DNA from: JABSSA01 sp039960995
GTDB taxonomy: Bacteria; Pseudomonadota; Alphaproteobacteria; Rhodobacterales; Rhodobacteraceae
Reading direction: 5' to 3'
Length of the DNA stretch: 64,000 nucleotides
NCBI GenBank assembly: GCA_039960995.1
Contig: JBDVKF010000084.1
Coordinates: 62,001 to 126,000 of the forward strand
This document shows positions 26,331 to 34,433 of this stretch, one piece after another. A program made the position numbers and the translations under genes. A model generated the notes under the pieces. It searched no databases. It saw only the letters and a program-made list of their open reading frames with translations, and was not told where the DNA came from. Each line of letters starts with the position of its first letter. Position 1 is the first letter of the stretch.

Positions 26331-26980
26331 CACAACGTCTCGTTCCACAGCTGACGGTATGGCGGTTCATCTTCGGTGATGTCACTAAACCGCCCCAATG
26401 GTTCCAGAAAAAAATTGTCGCTCAGATCATCATTGCACTGGCTGACCTCAGCGACAAAAACCGGTGCCACGTCACCCCAAAACCGATGCTGAACGCCGCG
26501 CGGAATTGTGATGCTTTGCCCAGCAGTCAACCGATGAACTTGCCCGTATAAAGGCGCGACTGCGCCATCAATGCGAACGGAGTCATCCTGCACATCCAAA
26601 ACAGCGCCTTCGCGTGTAAATTCCACGCATAGCGTTCCGCCCCCTCGTACAATGATGTCTTCTAGTTTGTTTTTGTGCGCATGAAACGGAGTTTCCTGAT
26701 CCACGCCCACAAACAGCAGTTTTTCAGCATAAGGTCGTTCGCCTTGCGCCTGCATACCATTGCGCACGCAAAACAACGTCAAGCCTCGTTTTTCAAATGC
26801 GCCAGATCCAAAATCCGTGACGTCCCAACCCAATTGCCGATCTTTCAGCCACACACTTTGGGCCGGGTTGGCACGGTGATCCGCAACTGTCCAACTTGAC
26901 CAGTTTGGCAAAGCCCAGGAATGATGTGCAAGCTTTGCTTCTGCGGCTTGAATAGCCGCGTTTATGCGAGACCGGTTCAT
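26330..26980 (-). CDS. D-lyxose/D-mannose isomerase-like cupin protein
   Basis: 216 residues of the D-lyxose ketol-isomerase family: the N-terminal MNRSRINAAIQAAEAKLAHH and the WTVADHRAN segment are family-like, and the cupin metal site is visible as TPFHAHKNKLEDIIVRGGG (His, His, Glu about 99-107) and PRGVQHRFWG (third His about 169). Such enzymes interconvert D-lyxose and D-xylulose, or mannose and fructose, with Mn or Zn. It overlaps the dehydrogenase gene upstream and the kinase gene downstream, so isomerisation then phosphorylation is the likely sequence. Confidence 0.82.
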   Translation of the reverse strand: MNRSRINAAIQAAEAKLAHHSWALPNWSSWTVADHRANPAQSVWLKDRQLGWDVTDFGSGAFEKRGLTLFCVRNGMQAQGERPYAEKLLFVGVDQETPFHAHKNKLEDIIVRGGGTLCVEFTREGAVLDVQDDSVRIDGAVAPLYGQVHRLTAGQSITIPRGVQHRFWGDVAPVFVAEVSQCNDDLSDNFFLEPLGRFSDITEDEPPYRQLWNETL

Positions 26981-28122
26981 TTGGCGTACACCACTTTTTG
27001 CACCTGACCAGATTTCCCGGCCTCAAGCGCGGCGGTCAAAATTGCATGATGATCGGATGCCTCGCGCGGTGTTGCGCACCCGAAACCGCGCGCGTCCCCG
27101 CCTGCCAACTCATCAACAAAGGCGGCCCACATTTGCTGGATCGCATCAGCGAACCCAAATTCAAAAATCCCGCCTGTGATTGCAGGAAATAAGGATTGAT
27201 ATCCAAGGTCTTCGGTTTGCCAAGCCTGAGCGCCACCAGCTTCGTAATGCATGAATTGCCATTGGCGTGGCGATTTGGTCGTGAAATACGCCGATCCCTT
27301 CATGCCAAGCACCCGCAACGACCAAGTATTGGATTCCCCCGGCGCGATGCGCCACGTCTTTAGCACCAAGGGGAAGCCACCATCCGGCGTCGAAACAGAA
27401 CCGGTAATGGTGGCATTGTCCCACGTCTTGCAGGGAACGCGGTTGCCGGTGCCATCGGGGCGGGTTGTGACACGCTTAACAAGGCTTGTGTGGACAGTGT
27501 CCGGTCTCCAACCCATACGCAACGGAACGTGGCAGACATGCATTCCCAGATCGCCCATGCAGCCGTATTCGCCATTGACGTCGATCATCCGCTTCCAGTT
27601 GATCACCTTGTCAGGATTGATATCTGAGGAATGCAAAAACGCGGATTCCACTTCGATAATGTCGCCAACGGCCCCAGAATTCACAAAATCAATGACGCGT
27701 TGTGCGCCTGGAAAATACGGCATTTCCGACGAACACCGCACAAACACATCGGGATTGTCCGCAATCGCCTTTGAGATGTGTGCATTCTGGTCAGCATCCA
27801 TCCCAAAGGGTTTTTCGCCCAACAGATGTTTCCCCGCCGCAAGAATGTGCGGATAGATATCAGCGTGCAGAACATGCGGAACCGCACAATAGATCGCGTC
27901 GATTTCCGGGTTCGCCAACAGCGCGCGATAGTCCGTGGTGGTTTGTCGAACACTGGACACGTGGGTGGAGAACCAGCTCATCAACTCTTCGTTCGTGTCA
28001 CAGACGCCAACGATTTCGGGACGCGCATGGGTTTCGGTCAAATGCAGCCACCGCGCCGCGGCCGAGGCGAATTCCCGACCCATCAACCCACATCCGATAA
28101 TGCCAAAACGAATAGTTTTCAT
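26977..28122 (-). CDS. Gfo/Idh/MocA-family oxidoreductase
   Basis: 381 residues from the ATG at 28120-28122, preceded by TTGAGGTC. The N-terminus IRFGIIGCGLMGREFASAAA is an NAD(P) Rossmann motif, and LGEKPFGMDADQN carries the EKP motif with the catalytic Lys. The C-terminal domain is of the GFO_IDH_MocA type (GDLGMHVCHVPLRMG with the conserved DxxxH-like pattern). The family oxidises or reduces sugars and inositols. It may convert the imported sugar to the form used by the isomerase, or act on a 2-keto derivative. Confidence 0.9.
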   Translation of the reverse strand: MKTIRFGIIGCGLMGREFASAAARWLHLTETHARPEIVGVCDTNEELMSWFSTHVSSVRQTTTDYRALLANPEIDAIYCAVPHVLHADIYPHILAAGKHLLGEKPFGMDADQNAHISKAIADNPDVFVRCSSEMPYFPGAQRVIDFVNSGAVGDIIEVESAFLHSSDINPDKVINWKRMIDVNGEYGCMGDLGMHVCHVPLRMGWRPDTVHTSLVKRVTTRPDGTGNRVPCKTWDNATITGSVSTPDGGFPLVLKTWRIAPGESNTWSLRVLGMKGSAYFTTKSPRQWQFMHYEAGGAQAWQTEDLGYQSLFPAITGGIFEFGFADAIQQMWAAFVDELAGGDARGFGCATPREASDHHAILTAALEAGKSGQVQKVVYAK

Positions 28123-28126
28123 GACC

Positions 28127-28951
28127 TCAAGCCACCATCTCCAGAGCATCGCTGACCGATGCACCCTCATGCACAACGGCCATTAACGCACGGGTCATGG
28201 CGCCAGGCTTTTCGTGGTGGATCACATTGCGCCCATAAACGATGCCGCGTGCGCCTTGGTCCATTAAATCTTTGGTGCGTGTCAGGATTTCCTCATCCGA
28301 GACCTTGCCACCGCCCCGTACCAAAACCGGAACGTTTTGCGCGATTTCGATCACTTTGTGATATTGGCCGACATCCGTACAAGGGTCAGCTTTGATGATG
28401 TCCGCGCCCAACTCCACCGCTTGCCGCACAAGGGGAAGGATTTTTTCGAGATCGCCGTCGACCATGTACCCTCCTTTTGCGTTGTCTTGCATCACCAACG
28501 GCTCAACCATCAAAGGCATTGAGGCCAAATCGCACGCGTGTTTCAGCCCGTTGATGTTGCGAATGCACTGGCGATAGACCTCTGGTTCGTCTGGCAAATC
28601 CAGCAGGTTCACAACCACGCATGCCGCATCCAAACGGATCGCCTGTTGCACGGGTTGATCGATCACTTCCGAAAACAACGCCTCGGGAAGCGGAGTGCCA
28701 TAGACATTTGCAATGTCCGTTCGCAGCACCAATGCAGGGCGGTCTTTTCCTGCGCGAGATTGCAACAATAGCGCCGTGCCCGGAGGAAGTTGGATCGCAT
28801 CAGGTGCCGCGTTCGCAACGATATCAACAGCAGTCGCCATGTTTTCGATGCCGCCCAGAAATGTCTTTTCATTAAACATGCCGTGGTCGATTGCGACGTC
28901 GAAACAATTTCCAGACGCTCCGAACAAACGATTGAAACGTGCTGCTTTCAT
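28127..28951 (-). CDS. Class I (Schiff-base) aldolase, DeoC/FbaB/LsrF type
   Basis: 274 residues from the ATG at 28949-28951 with GGAGATATTCACC before it. TIM barrel with CFDVAIDHGMF near residue 15, VVVNLLDLPDEPEVY in the middle and LGADIIKADPCTD, whose Lys (about 187) is in the position of the Schiff-base Lys, then VPVLVRGGGKVSDEE forming the phosphate site. It is the first gene of the sugar operon. With a PfkB kinase downstream it should split a phosphorylated ketose into a triose phosphate (DHAP) and an aldehyde. Confidence 0.87.
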   Translation of the reverse strand: MKAARFNRLFGASGNCFDVAIDHGMFNEKTFLGGIENMATAVDIVANAAPDAIQLPPGTALLLQSRAGKDRPALVLRTDIANVYGTPLPEALFSEVIDQPVQQAIRLDAACVVVNLLDLPDEPEVYRQCIRNINGLKHACDLASMPLMVEPLVMQDNAKGGYMVDGDLEKILPLVRQAVELGADIIKADPCTDVGQYHKVIEIAQNVPVLVRGGGKVSDEEILTRTKDLMDQGARGIVYGRNVIHHEKPGAMTRALMAVVHEGASVSDALEMVA

Positions 28952-28980
28952 GGTGAATATCTCCAAATACGCTCCAATAT

Positions 28981-28992
28981 GGAAACGTTACC
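28981..28992. promoter_or_regulatory. LacI-type operator candidate before the sugar operon
   Basis: GGAAACGTTACC is a 12-bp imperfect palindrome (10 of 12 symmetric) with the central CG typical of LacI/GalR operators. It lies 30 bases before the aldolase start, where binding would block transcription. The LacI gene at 23976-24977 is the obvious candidate regulator. Confidence 0.5.
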
Positions 28993-29100
28993 ACACACAG
29001 CGTAGCGTATCGCCAGCTTTTTAAATGTGTCAAGATTTTTGAAACCATTTGGACAAGGCATGGTCTTGTCTCGGAACTCAAATTACATGCCTAGGTCAGG

Positions 29101-29916
29101 CTACTGACGGGAAAACCATTCCCATGCATCTGTAGCGATCACCGGTCCTGCATCATAAAACCAATGCGAGTGGCTTGGGATTAAATGCAAATCCACGGCA
29201 TGCCCTTTTTCTGACAATGCACGCGCAACATATCGGGCGGATTTGGTGAGGAATATATGATCCCGCGTTCCAAGGTAGAAACGGATCGGTTTTGGGACTT
29301 GTGGGATAATCGAGGTCGCAGGATCAGCATATCCCGCGTGGATTGCCGCCGCGCGCCACGGCCCCGCACTTTGGTTGATCAAGCTCTGCGTGTACGCTCC
29401 GCCATTGGAATGGCCGAACAAATAAACACGTTCCATGTCCAGGCGCGCACTCTCGCCCAACTCGGACAGAATTTCATGCAAAATGGTGGGTGAAACACCT
29501 TCAGAGGGCCAATTCTTGCGACGACCATTCAGGGCGATCAAAATGATCCCGTTCTGATCCGCAACGTCGCGCCACATGTCGATCATAGACAAACCAGTTC
29601 GCCCAGCACCGTGAAACAAAAACACCACGGCTTGTTTCTGCAAAGTAGTTGTGGGGTGGTAGGAATACCATCGACGTCCACCGCTTTTATGAGAGATTGC
29701 CGCATTGGCTACGTCGTCTGGAACGATGTAATCGGGATTCCCTTTATACGGCACATAGAGGTCATTTCGATCGGTTTCCTCAAATCTGCCTGCCTGAAAC
29801 GGGGCATCTAACGCAGCCATCCGATAACCGGTGTCAGTCGCTGCAAAACCATCCCATCTGTCAACGACCAAATAACCAACGATGAGAATGATTAGACCGC
29901 GAAGAACAAGTCGCAT
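29101..29916 (-). CDS. Alpha/beta hydrolase, polyhydroxybutyrate depolymerase/esterase-like, membrane-anchored or exported
   Basis: 271 residues. The N-terminus MRLVLRGLIILIVGYLVVDRW is a signal anchor or signal peptide. VFLFHGAGRTG gives the oxyanion loop, GHSNGG (about 167-172) the nucleophile Ser, YLGTRDHI the probable Asp and PSHSHWFYD the catalytic His. The layout matches the LpqC/PHB depolymerase group of extracellular esterases. AAGAGGTTTTTAATTT precedes the ATG. It stands alone, divergent from the M20 gene; substrate unknown. Confidence 0.82.
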   Translation of the reverse strand: MRLVLRGLIILIVGYLVVDRWDGFAATDTGYRMAALDAPFQAGRFEETDRNDLYVPYKGNPDYIVPDDVANAAISHKSGGRRWYSYHPTTTLQKQAVVFLFHGAGRTGLSMIDMWRDVADQNGIILIALNGRRKNWPSEGVSPTILHEILSELGESARLDMERVYLFGHSNGGAYTQSLINQSAGPWRAAAIHAGYADPATSIIPQVPKPIRFYLGTRDHIFLTKSARYVARALSEKGHAVDLHLIPSHSHWFYDAGPVIATDAWEWFSRQ

Positions 29917-30092
29917 AAATTAAAAACCTCTTGAAACTATTTATAGACTGCGTCGCGCAGACATGGAAGGTTCGTCCCTGATTAACCTTTGGCATCGTAT
30001 GCAATAGCTTTGATCCCAACTGTTCTTGTACACCAGCCCAGACGGGGTTTTTTCCCATTTGCTGATCATGAGCGTCAAACCGAGGTAATCTA

Positions 30093-31475
30093 GTGTCCCG
30101 CACAGAAGCGATCAAACACGCGACGGCCTATTTTGACAGTGGAACGCTGCAATCTGATCTGGCGGCTTTGGTCGCATTCCCAACGGAAAGCCAAAACCCA
30201 AACCGGGCTGATGACCTTATGCGTTATCTGAATGAGGCCATGATACCTCGCCTGATGTCCTTGGGATTTGAATGCCAAATTCACACCAATCCCGATCCCG
30301 CTGGCGGCCCGATATTGGTTGGGTCTCGGATCGAACATCCTGAATTGACCACTGTTCTAACCTATGGCCACGGCGATGTGACTTGGGCACAGGAAGAAGC
30401 GTGGCATGACGGCCTTTCGCCATTTGTTCTGACTGATCACCAAGACCGCCTGTACGGACGCGGTGCCGCTGATAACAAAGTGCAGCACCTTATCAACATT
30501 GCTGCATTGGAAAGTGTTCTGGCGTCACGTGGGGCTCTGGGCTTCAACGTAAAGATCATTATCGAAATGAGCGAAGAAATCGGCTCCCCCGGCCTCGAAG
30601 ATTTTATCGACGCACACAAAGACGCGCTGTCAGCTGATGTGTTTATTGCCTCAGATGGCCCACGTCTGAAGCCAGATCATCCAACGATATTCATGGGTGC
30701 ACGAGGCGGCCTTTCATTCGATCTGTGCGTCAATCTGCGTGAAGGGTCGCATCATTCGGGAAATTGGGGCGGCCTCTTGGCAGATCCCGCTATGATCCTT
30801 GCGCATGCTCTTGCTTCGATCTGCGATGCGCGTGGACAAATCCAAATTCCCGAATGGCGACCCGATAGTCTGACAAATTCAGTGCGTGCGGCGCTATGCG
30901 ATCTGCCCGTCTCCGAAGACAGCCATCCACCAGTTGACGAAGATTGGGGCGAAGAATTGTTAACACCAGCGGAACGGGTTTACGGTTGGAATTCATTTGC
31001 AGTTCTGGCTATGCAAAGTGGCAATCCCGAAGCACCGGTAAACGCCATTTCTGGGCACGCCAGGGCCACATGCCAATTGCGATATGTGGTTGGCACAAAC
31101 AGCGACGAAATTGTCCCTGCCCTTCGGCGCCACCTTGTTGCGTCTGGCCTGCAGATTGTGGACATCATCGAACACGAAAATGGGGTGTTCCCAGCAACTC
31201 GGTTAGATCCCGATCACCCTTGGGTAACGTTCGTACAAGCGTCTATCTTAGAAACAACAGGTCAATCACCACATGTCTTGCCAAATCTTGCGGGATCATT
31301 ACCAAACCAGTGTTTTTCAGATGTCCTTGGTTTGCCAACTGTATGGGTTCCGCACAGCTATCTTGGCTGTAACCAGCATGCACCAAATGAACACGTTTTG
31401 AAATCTGTTTGCCGCAGTGCCGTCGGCGTTATGGCGGGTTTGTTTTGGGATGTTGGACGGAAGCGGACACCGTAA
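30093..31475 (+). CDS. M20-family metallo-hydrolase
   Basis: 460 residues from a GTG preceded by CGAGGTAATCTA. M20 metal ligands are visible: His in TYGHGDVTW (about 92-100), Asp in YGRGAADNK (about 127-135), the catalytic Glu pair in EMSEEIGSPG (about 163-172), Asp in IASDGPR and the final His in NQCFSDVLG..HSYLGCNQHAPNEH. Two zinc ions are expected. A lid domain lies in between (ARGGLSFDLCVNLREGSHHSG). Members cleave dipeptides, N-acyl amino acids or amidic intermediates. It faces an Ala/Gly symporter, so small peptides or N-acyl amino acids are plausible substrates. Confidence 0.9.
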   Translation: MSRTEAIKHATAYFDSGTLQSDLAALVAFPTESQNPNRADDLMRYLNEAMIPRLMSLGFECQIHTNPDPAGGPILVGSRIEHPELTTVLTYGHGDVTWAQEEAWHDGLSPFVLTDHQDRLYGRGAADNKVQHLINIAALESVLASRGALGFNVKIIIEMSEEIGSPGLEDFIDAHKDALSADVFIASDGPRLKPDHPTIFMGARGGLSFDLCVNLREGSHHSGNWGGLLADPAMILAHALASICDARGQIQIPEWRPDSLTNSVRAALCDLPVSEDSHPPVDEDWGEELLTPAERVYGWNSFAVLAMQSGNPEAPVNAISGHARATCQLRYVVGTNSDEIVPALRRHLVASGLQIVDIIEHENGVFPATRLDPDHPWVTFVQASILETTGQSPHVLPNLAGSLPNQCFSDVLGLPTVWVPHSYLGCNQHAPNEHVLKSVCRSAVGVMAGLFWDVGRKRTP

Positions 31476-31639
31476 TAGAACAACACAAATTATGGCGTTT
31501 CCATTGGGTCAAACCGGTCATCTGAAATGGTGAAAGCCGTGTCAGTCAAATAGAAGCCGTGTAAACATCTGAGCTGATGATGATGCCAAAATCGAAATCG
31601 TCGACAGGCGCGAGATAGATGAACCCCAACGCAGGAATA

Positions 31640-31666
31640 GTTCCGGGACAAATGCTGCCCCGGAAC
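31640..31666. terminator. Probable bidirectional terminator stem-loop
   Basis: Bases 31640-31647 (GTTCCGGG) pair with 31659-31666 (CCCGGAAC) around an 11-base loop. On the plus strand TGCTTGTTTT follows, a fair U-rich tail, so it can end M20 transcription; on the minus strand it lies 8 bases past the symporter stop. Confidence 0.6.
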
Positions 31667-31674
31667 TGCTTGTT

Positions 31675-33228
31675 TTAATGCGCGAACTTGCGGATTTCGC
31701 CGCTTTCAAGACGCGATGTGTAGGAGAACAGCTCTGCTTTCACCAACTTCATCAAGAAGTAGAGGCAGAAGATATTCACCACAGCCATTGCAAAGATTGC
31801 AGCGTCTGAGAAATCGATGACCGGGCCAAGGCTGGCGGCGGCTCCAATGACGATAAAGATACAGAAGATGACCTTGAACGTCAGCTCAGATGTCTTGCCT
31901 TCCCCAAAGAGATACGTCCAAGCTTTTAGCCCGTAATAGCTCCAGGAAATCATGGTTGAGAAGGCGAACAAAACAACTGCGATAGCTAGAACGTAAGGGA
32001 ACCAGCTGATGCCCGATGCAAAGGCTGCAGATGTCAGAGCAACTCCGGAATTTCCGTCAACGGTTGCAATCGCAGTCCCAGCTTCGTTCAGCATGTAGTT
32101 GCCGGTCGTCTCGTCGATGATCAGCTGTTGCGAGATCACGATCACCAAAGCCGTCATCGTACAGATCACAACCGTATCAATCAGTGGCTCAAGCAGCGAA
32201 ACAAAGCCCTCGGTGATTGGTTCTTTGGTTTTCACCGCAGAGTGGGCAATCGCGGCAGATCCAACACCGGCTTCGTTCGAAAACGCCGCTCGTTTGAACC
32301 CTTGGATCAATGCACCGACCATGCCGCCAGCAACACCAAGACCTGTAAATGCACCTGCAAAGATCTGGCCAAAGGCCCAACCGATCATGTTGAAATTCAC
32401 AATCAAGATGATCAAAGCCGCACCGACGTAAAGAAGGCCCATGAATGGGACGATTTTTTCAGTCACGTTGGCGATTGATTTGATCCCGCCAACAATCACT
32501 GCAAACACGACAGCCGCGAAAACGATACCTGTGATCCAGCCGGGGTAATCCCCAACAATACCGCTGATCTGTGCATGTGCCTGATTGGCTTGGAACATAT
32601 TACCGCCACCCAATGCACCCAGGATACAGAAGATTGAAAATAATACGGCAAGGATTTTTCCACCCGGAAGGCCAAGTTCCGTAAAGCCTTTCGAAATGTA
32701 ATACATCGGACCACCAGAAACAGAACCATCTGGGTATTCATTCCGATATTTTACACCCAACGTACATTCGGTGAATTTAGAGGCCATGCCCAAAAGACCC
32801 GCAAGGATCATCCAGAACGTGGCACCTGGCCCACCGATGCCCACGGCAACAGCAACCCCAGCGATATTCCCAAGACCAACAGTGCCCGACAACGCGGTCG
32901 CCAAGGCTTGGAAGTGGCTCACTTCGCCTGCATCGTTAGGGTCGGAATAATCGCCCTTCACCAATTGGATCGCATGCTTGAAAAAACGGAACTGAACGCA
33001 CCCGAAATAGATGGTGAACACCGAAGCGGCGATAACCAGCCACATCACGATCCAAGGGAAGTTTGTCCCCGGAAACGACATAAAGATAAAGTTCACAAAC
33101 CAACCGGTTGAAGATGCGAATACATCATTGACCTTCTGATCCAACGTCATCACTTCTTGCGCCAGCGATGATGACGCCATTGACGAAAGGGCCCCGGCAA
33201 GGCCCATGGATTTAACTGCATTATTCAT
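31675..33228 (-). CDS. Sodium:alanine/glycine symporter (AGCS family)
   Basis: 517 residues with about eleven membrane helices. The AGCS signature region GTVGLGNIAGVAVAVGIGGP (about 114-133) and EAGVGSAAIAHSAVKTKEP (about 315-333) are plain. The N-terminus contains an Ala/Ser-rich segment ending SSLAQEV that looks like a signal sequence, as in some marine AGCS proteins. It takes up alanine, glycine or D-alanine with sodium. A universal stress protein gene lies ten bases upstream in the same orientation, and an Lrp regulator is divergent. Confidence 0.94.
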   Translation of the reverse strand: MNNAVKSMGLAGALSSMASSSLAQEVMTLDQKVNDVFASSTGWFVNFIFMSFPGTNFPWIVMWLVIAASVFTIYFGCVQFRFFKHAIQLVKGDYSDPNDAGEVSHFQALATALSGTVGLGNIAGVAVAVGIGGPGATFWMILAGLLGMASKFTECTLGVKYRNEYPDGSVSGGPMYYISKGFTELGLPGGKILAVLFSIFCILGALGGGNMFQANQAHAQISGIVGDYPGWITGIVFAAVVFAVIVGGIKSIANVTEKIVPFMGLLYVGAALIILIVNFNMIGWAFGQIFAGAFTGLGVAGGMVGALIQGFKRAAFSNEAGVGSAAIAHSAVKTKEPITEGFVSLLEPLIDTVVICTMTALVIVISQQLIIDETTGNYMLNEAGTAIATVDGNSGVALTSAAFASGISWFPYVLAIAVVLFAFSTMISWSYYGLKAWTYLFGEGKTSELTFKVIFCIFIVIGAAASLGPVIDFSDAAIFAMAVVNIFCLYFLMKLVKAELFSYTSRLESGEIRKFAH

Positions 33229-33237
33229 AATGTCCCC

Positions 33238-33675
33238 CTATCCAACGACTGTGACTGGCACTTCAGCGTGCATCACAAGGTTCTGGGTCGAGCTGCCAAA
33301 AATTCGCTTGGTGAACCCGTCAGCAGATGCACGTCCGACGATGATTTGCGCGCCGCCTGCTTCGACCGTGACCGCATTCAACGTTTGCGCAACATCGCCA
33401 TGTCGCACCAATCCACTGGCCTTAAAGCCGGCATCGGTCAACGCTTTGACGGCAGGTGAAACCACGCGCGATGTCGCCAGTTCGATCTCTTCTTCACGTC
33501 TTTTGTGGCGCTGCTCGTTTTCTTCAGCAGTTTGGAATGTGAATGGCGACCATTCGATGACGTAAACCGCCAACACCTCGCAACTCTCCATTCGAGATGC
33601 CAGATCCCGAGCGAACGACAATGCGCGTTCTCCGGTGTCTGTCCCGTCTAGTCCAACGACAATTTTTATTGTCAT
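33238..33675 (-). CDS. Universal stress protein (UspA family)
   Basis: 145 residues from the ATG at 33673-33675 with GGAGGAAAAA before it; the longer frame upstream has no support. N-terminal VVGLDGTDTGERAL and the ATP-binding IIVGRASADGFTKRIFGSSTQNLVMHAEVPVTVV (given here by its ends at about 111-143; key elements G-x2-G-x9-G-S/T) mark the Usp fold. It stands first in a two-gene unit with the AGCS symporter, a pairing in which Usp proteins often tune sodium-coupled transporters. Confidence 0.92.
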   Translation of the reverse strand: MTIKIVVGLDGTDTGERALSFARDLASRMESCEVLAVYVIEWSPFTFQTAEENEQRHKRREEEIELATSRVVSPAVKALTDAGFKASGLVRHGDVAQTLNAVTVEAGGAQIIVGRASADGFTKRIFGSSTQNLVMHAEVPVTVVG

Positions 33676-33871
33676 TTTTTCCTCCATGTCCGGTCTGTTT
33701 TTCAATAGTTGGAGGGTCGTTGCCCTCAAGGTTATGCAATGCCTCTGCCAAAGCAGAGTCAAATTCACCCTAAAGTTATTATTGGGTATATTCACTAGCA
33801 ATTGGGTTTCTTTTTAGCGAAATCATAGTAAGATTGCCGGCAATAGAGTGGAAAAATAGGAATTTTAACTA

Positions 33872-34354
33872 ATGTCTAGAGATTTAGACAAAATCGACCT
33901 AAGAATCCTCAAAGAGCTGGAAACTGATGGAAGATTGTCCATTGTCGAATTGGCCACTCGCGTGAATCTGACAAACACACCCTGTTCTGAACGCGTTAAA
34001 CGGTTGGAAAAATCAGGTTATATCAGTGGGTACCGTGCTCTTTTGAACAAGAACCAGCTGGGTTTTAGCCATCTGACAGTGGTTCAAGTGTCATTGACCG
34101 CGACAGGCGATAGTTCGCTTGACCACTTCAGTGATGCTGTCCACAGCATCCAAGAAGTCGAAAGCTGCATGATGATCGCCGGATCGTTCGATTATTTGTT
34201 GATGGTACGCACCCGCGACATTGCCCATTTCCGCAATATATTAGGTGACAAGATTAACAAGCTTCCCGGCATTCATCAGACGAATTCTTTCGCCGTGATG
34301 GAAGTTGTCAAAGAAGCCCAGAATTACAGCAGTGTTCAAGACGTCAAACATTAG
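33872..34354 (+). CDS. Lrp/AsnC-family transcriptional regulator
   Basis: 160 residues. N-terminal winged helix (DKIDLRILKELETDGRLSIVELATRVNLT, about 4-32, with SERVKRLEKSGYI as recognition and wing) and a C-terminal RAM ligand domain (VQVSLTATGDSSLDHF to FAVMEVVKEAQ). It is divergent from the Usp-symporter pair across 196 bases and so probably controls amino-acid uptake by that pair, with alanine or a similar amino acid as effector. Confidence 0.93.
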   Translation: MSRDLDKIDLRILKELETDGRLSIVELATRVNLTNTPCSERVKRLEKSGYISGYRALLNKNQLGFSHLTVVQVSLTATGDSSLDHFSDAVHSIQEVESCMMIAGSFDYLLMVRTRDIAHFRNILGDKINKLPGIHQTNSFAVMEVVKEAQNYSSVQDVKH

Positions 34355-34433
34355 CCCCAAACACCAGCGTCCTAATTTTCATGGCACAAAATTGATGTTT
34401 GGAAGACAATTTTCACACCAATTGTTTGAACAC

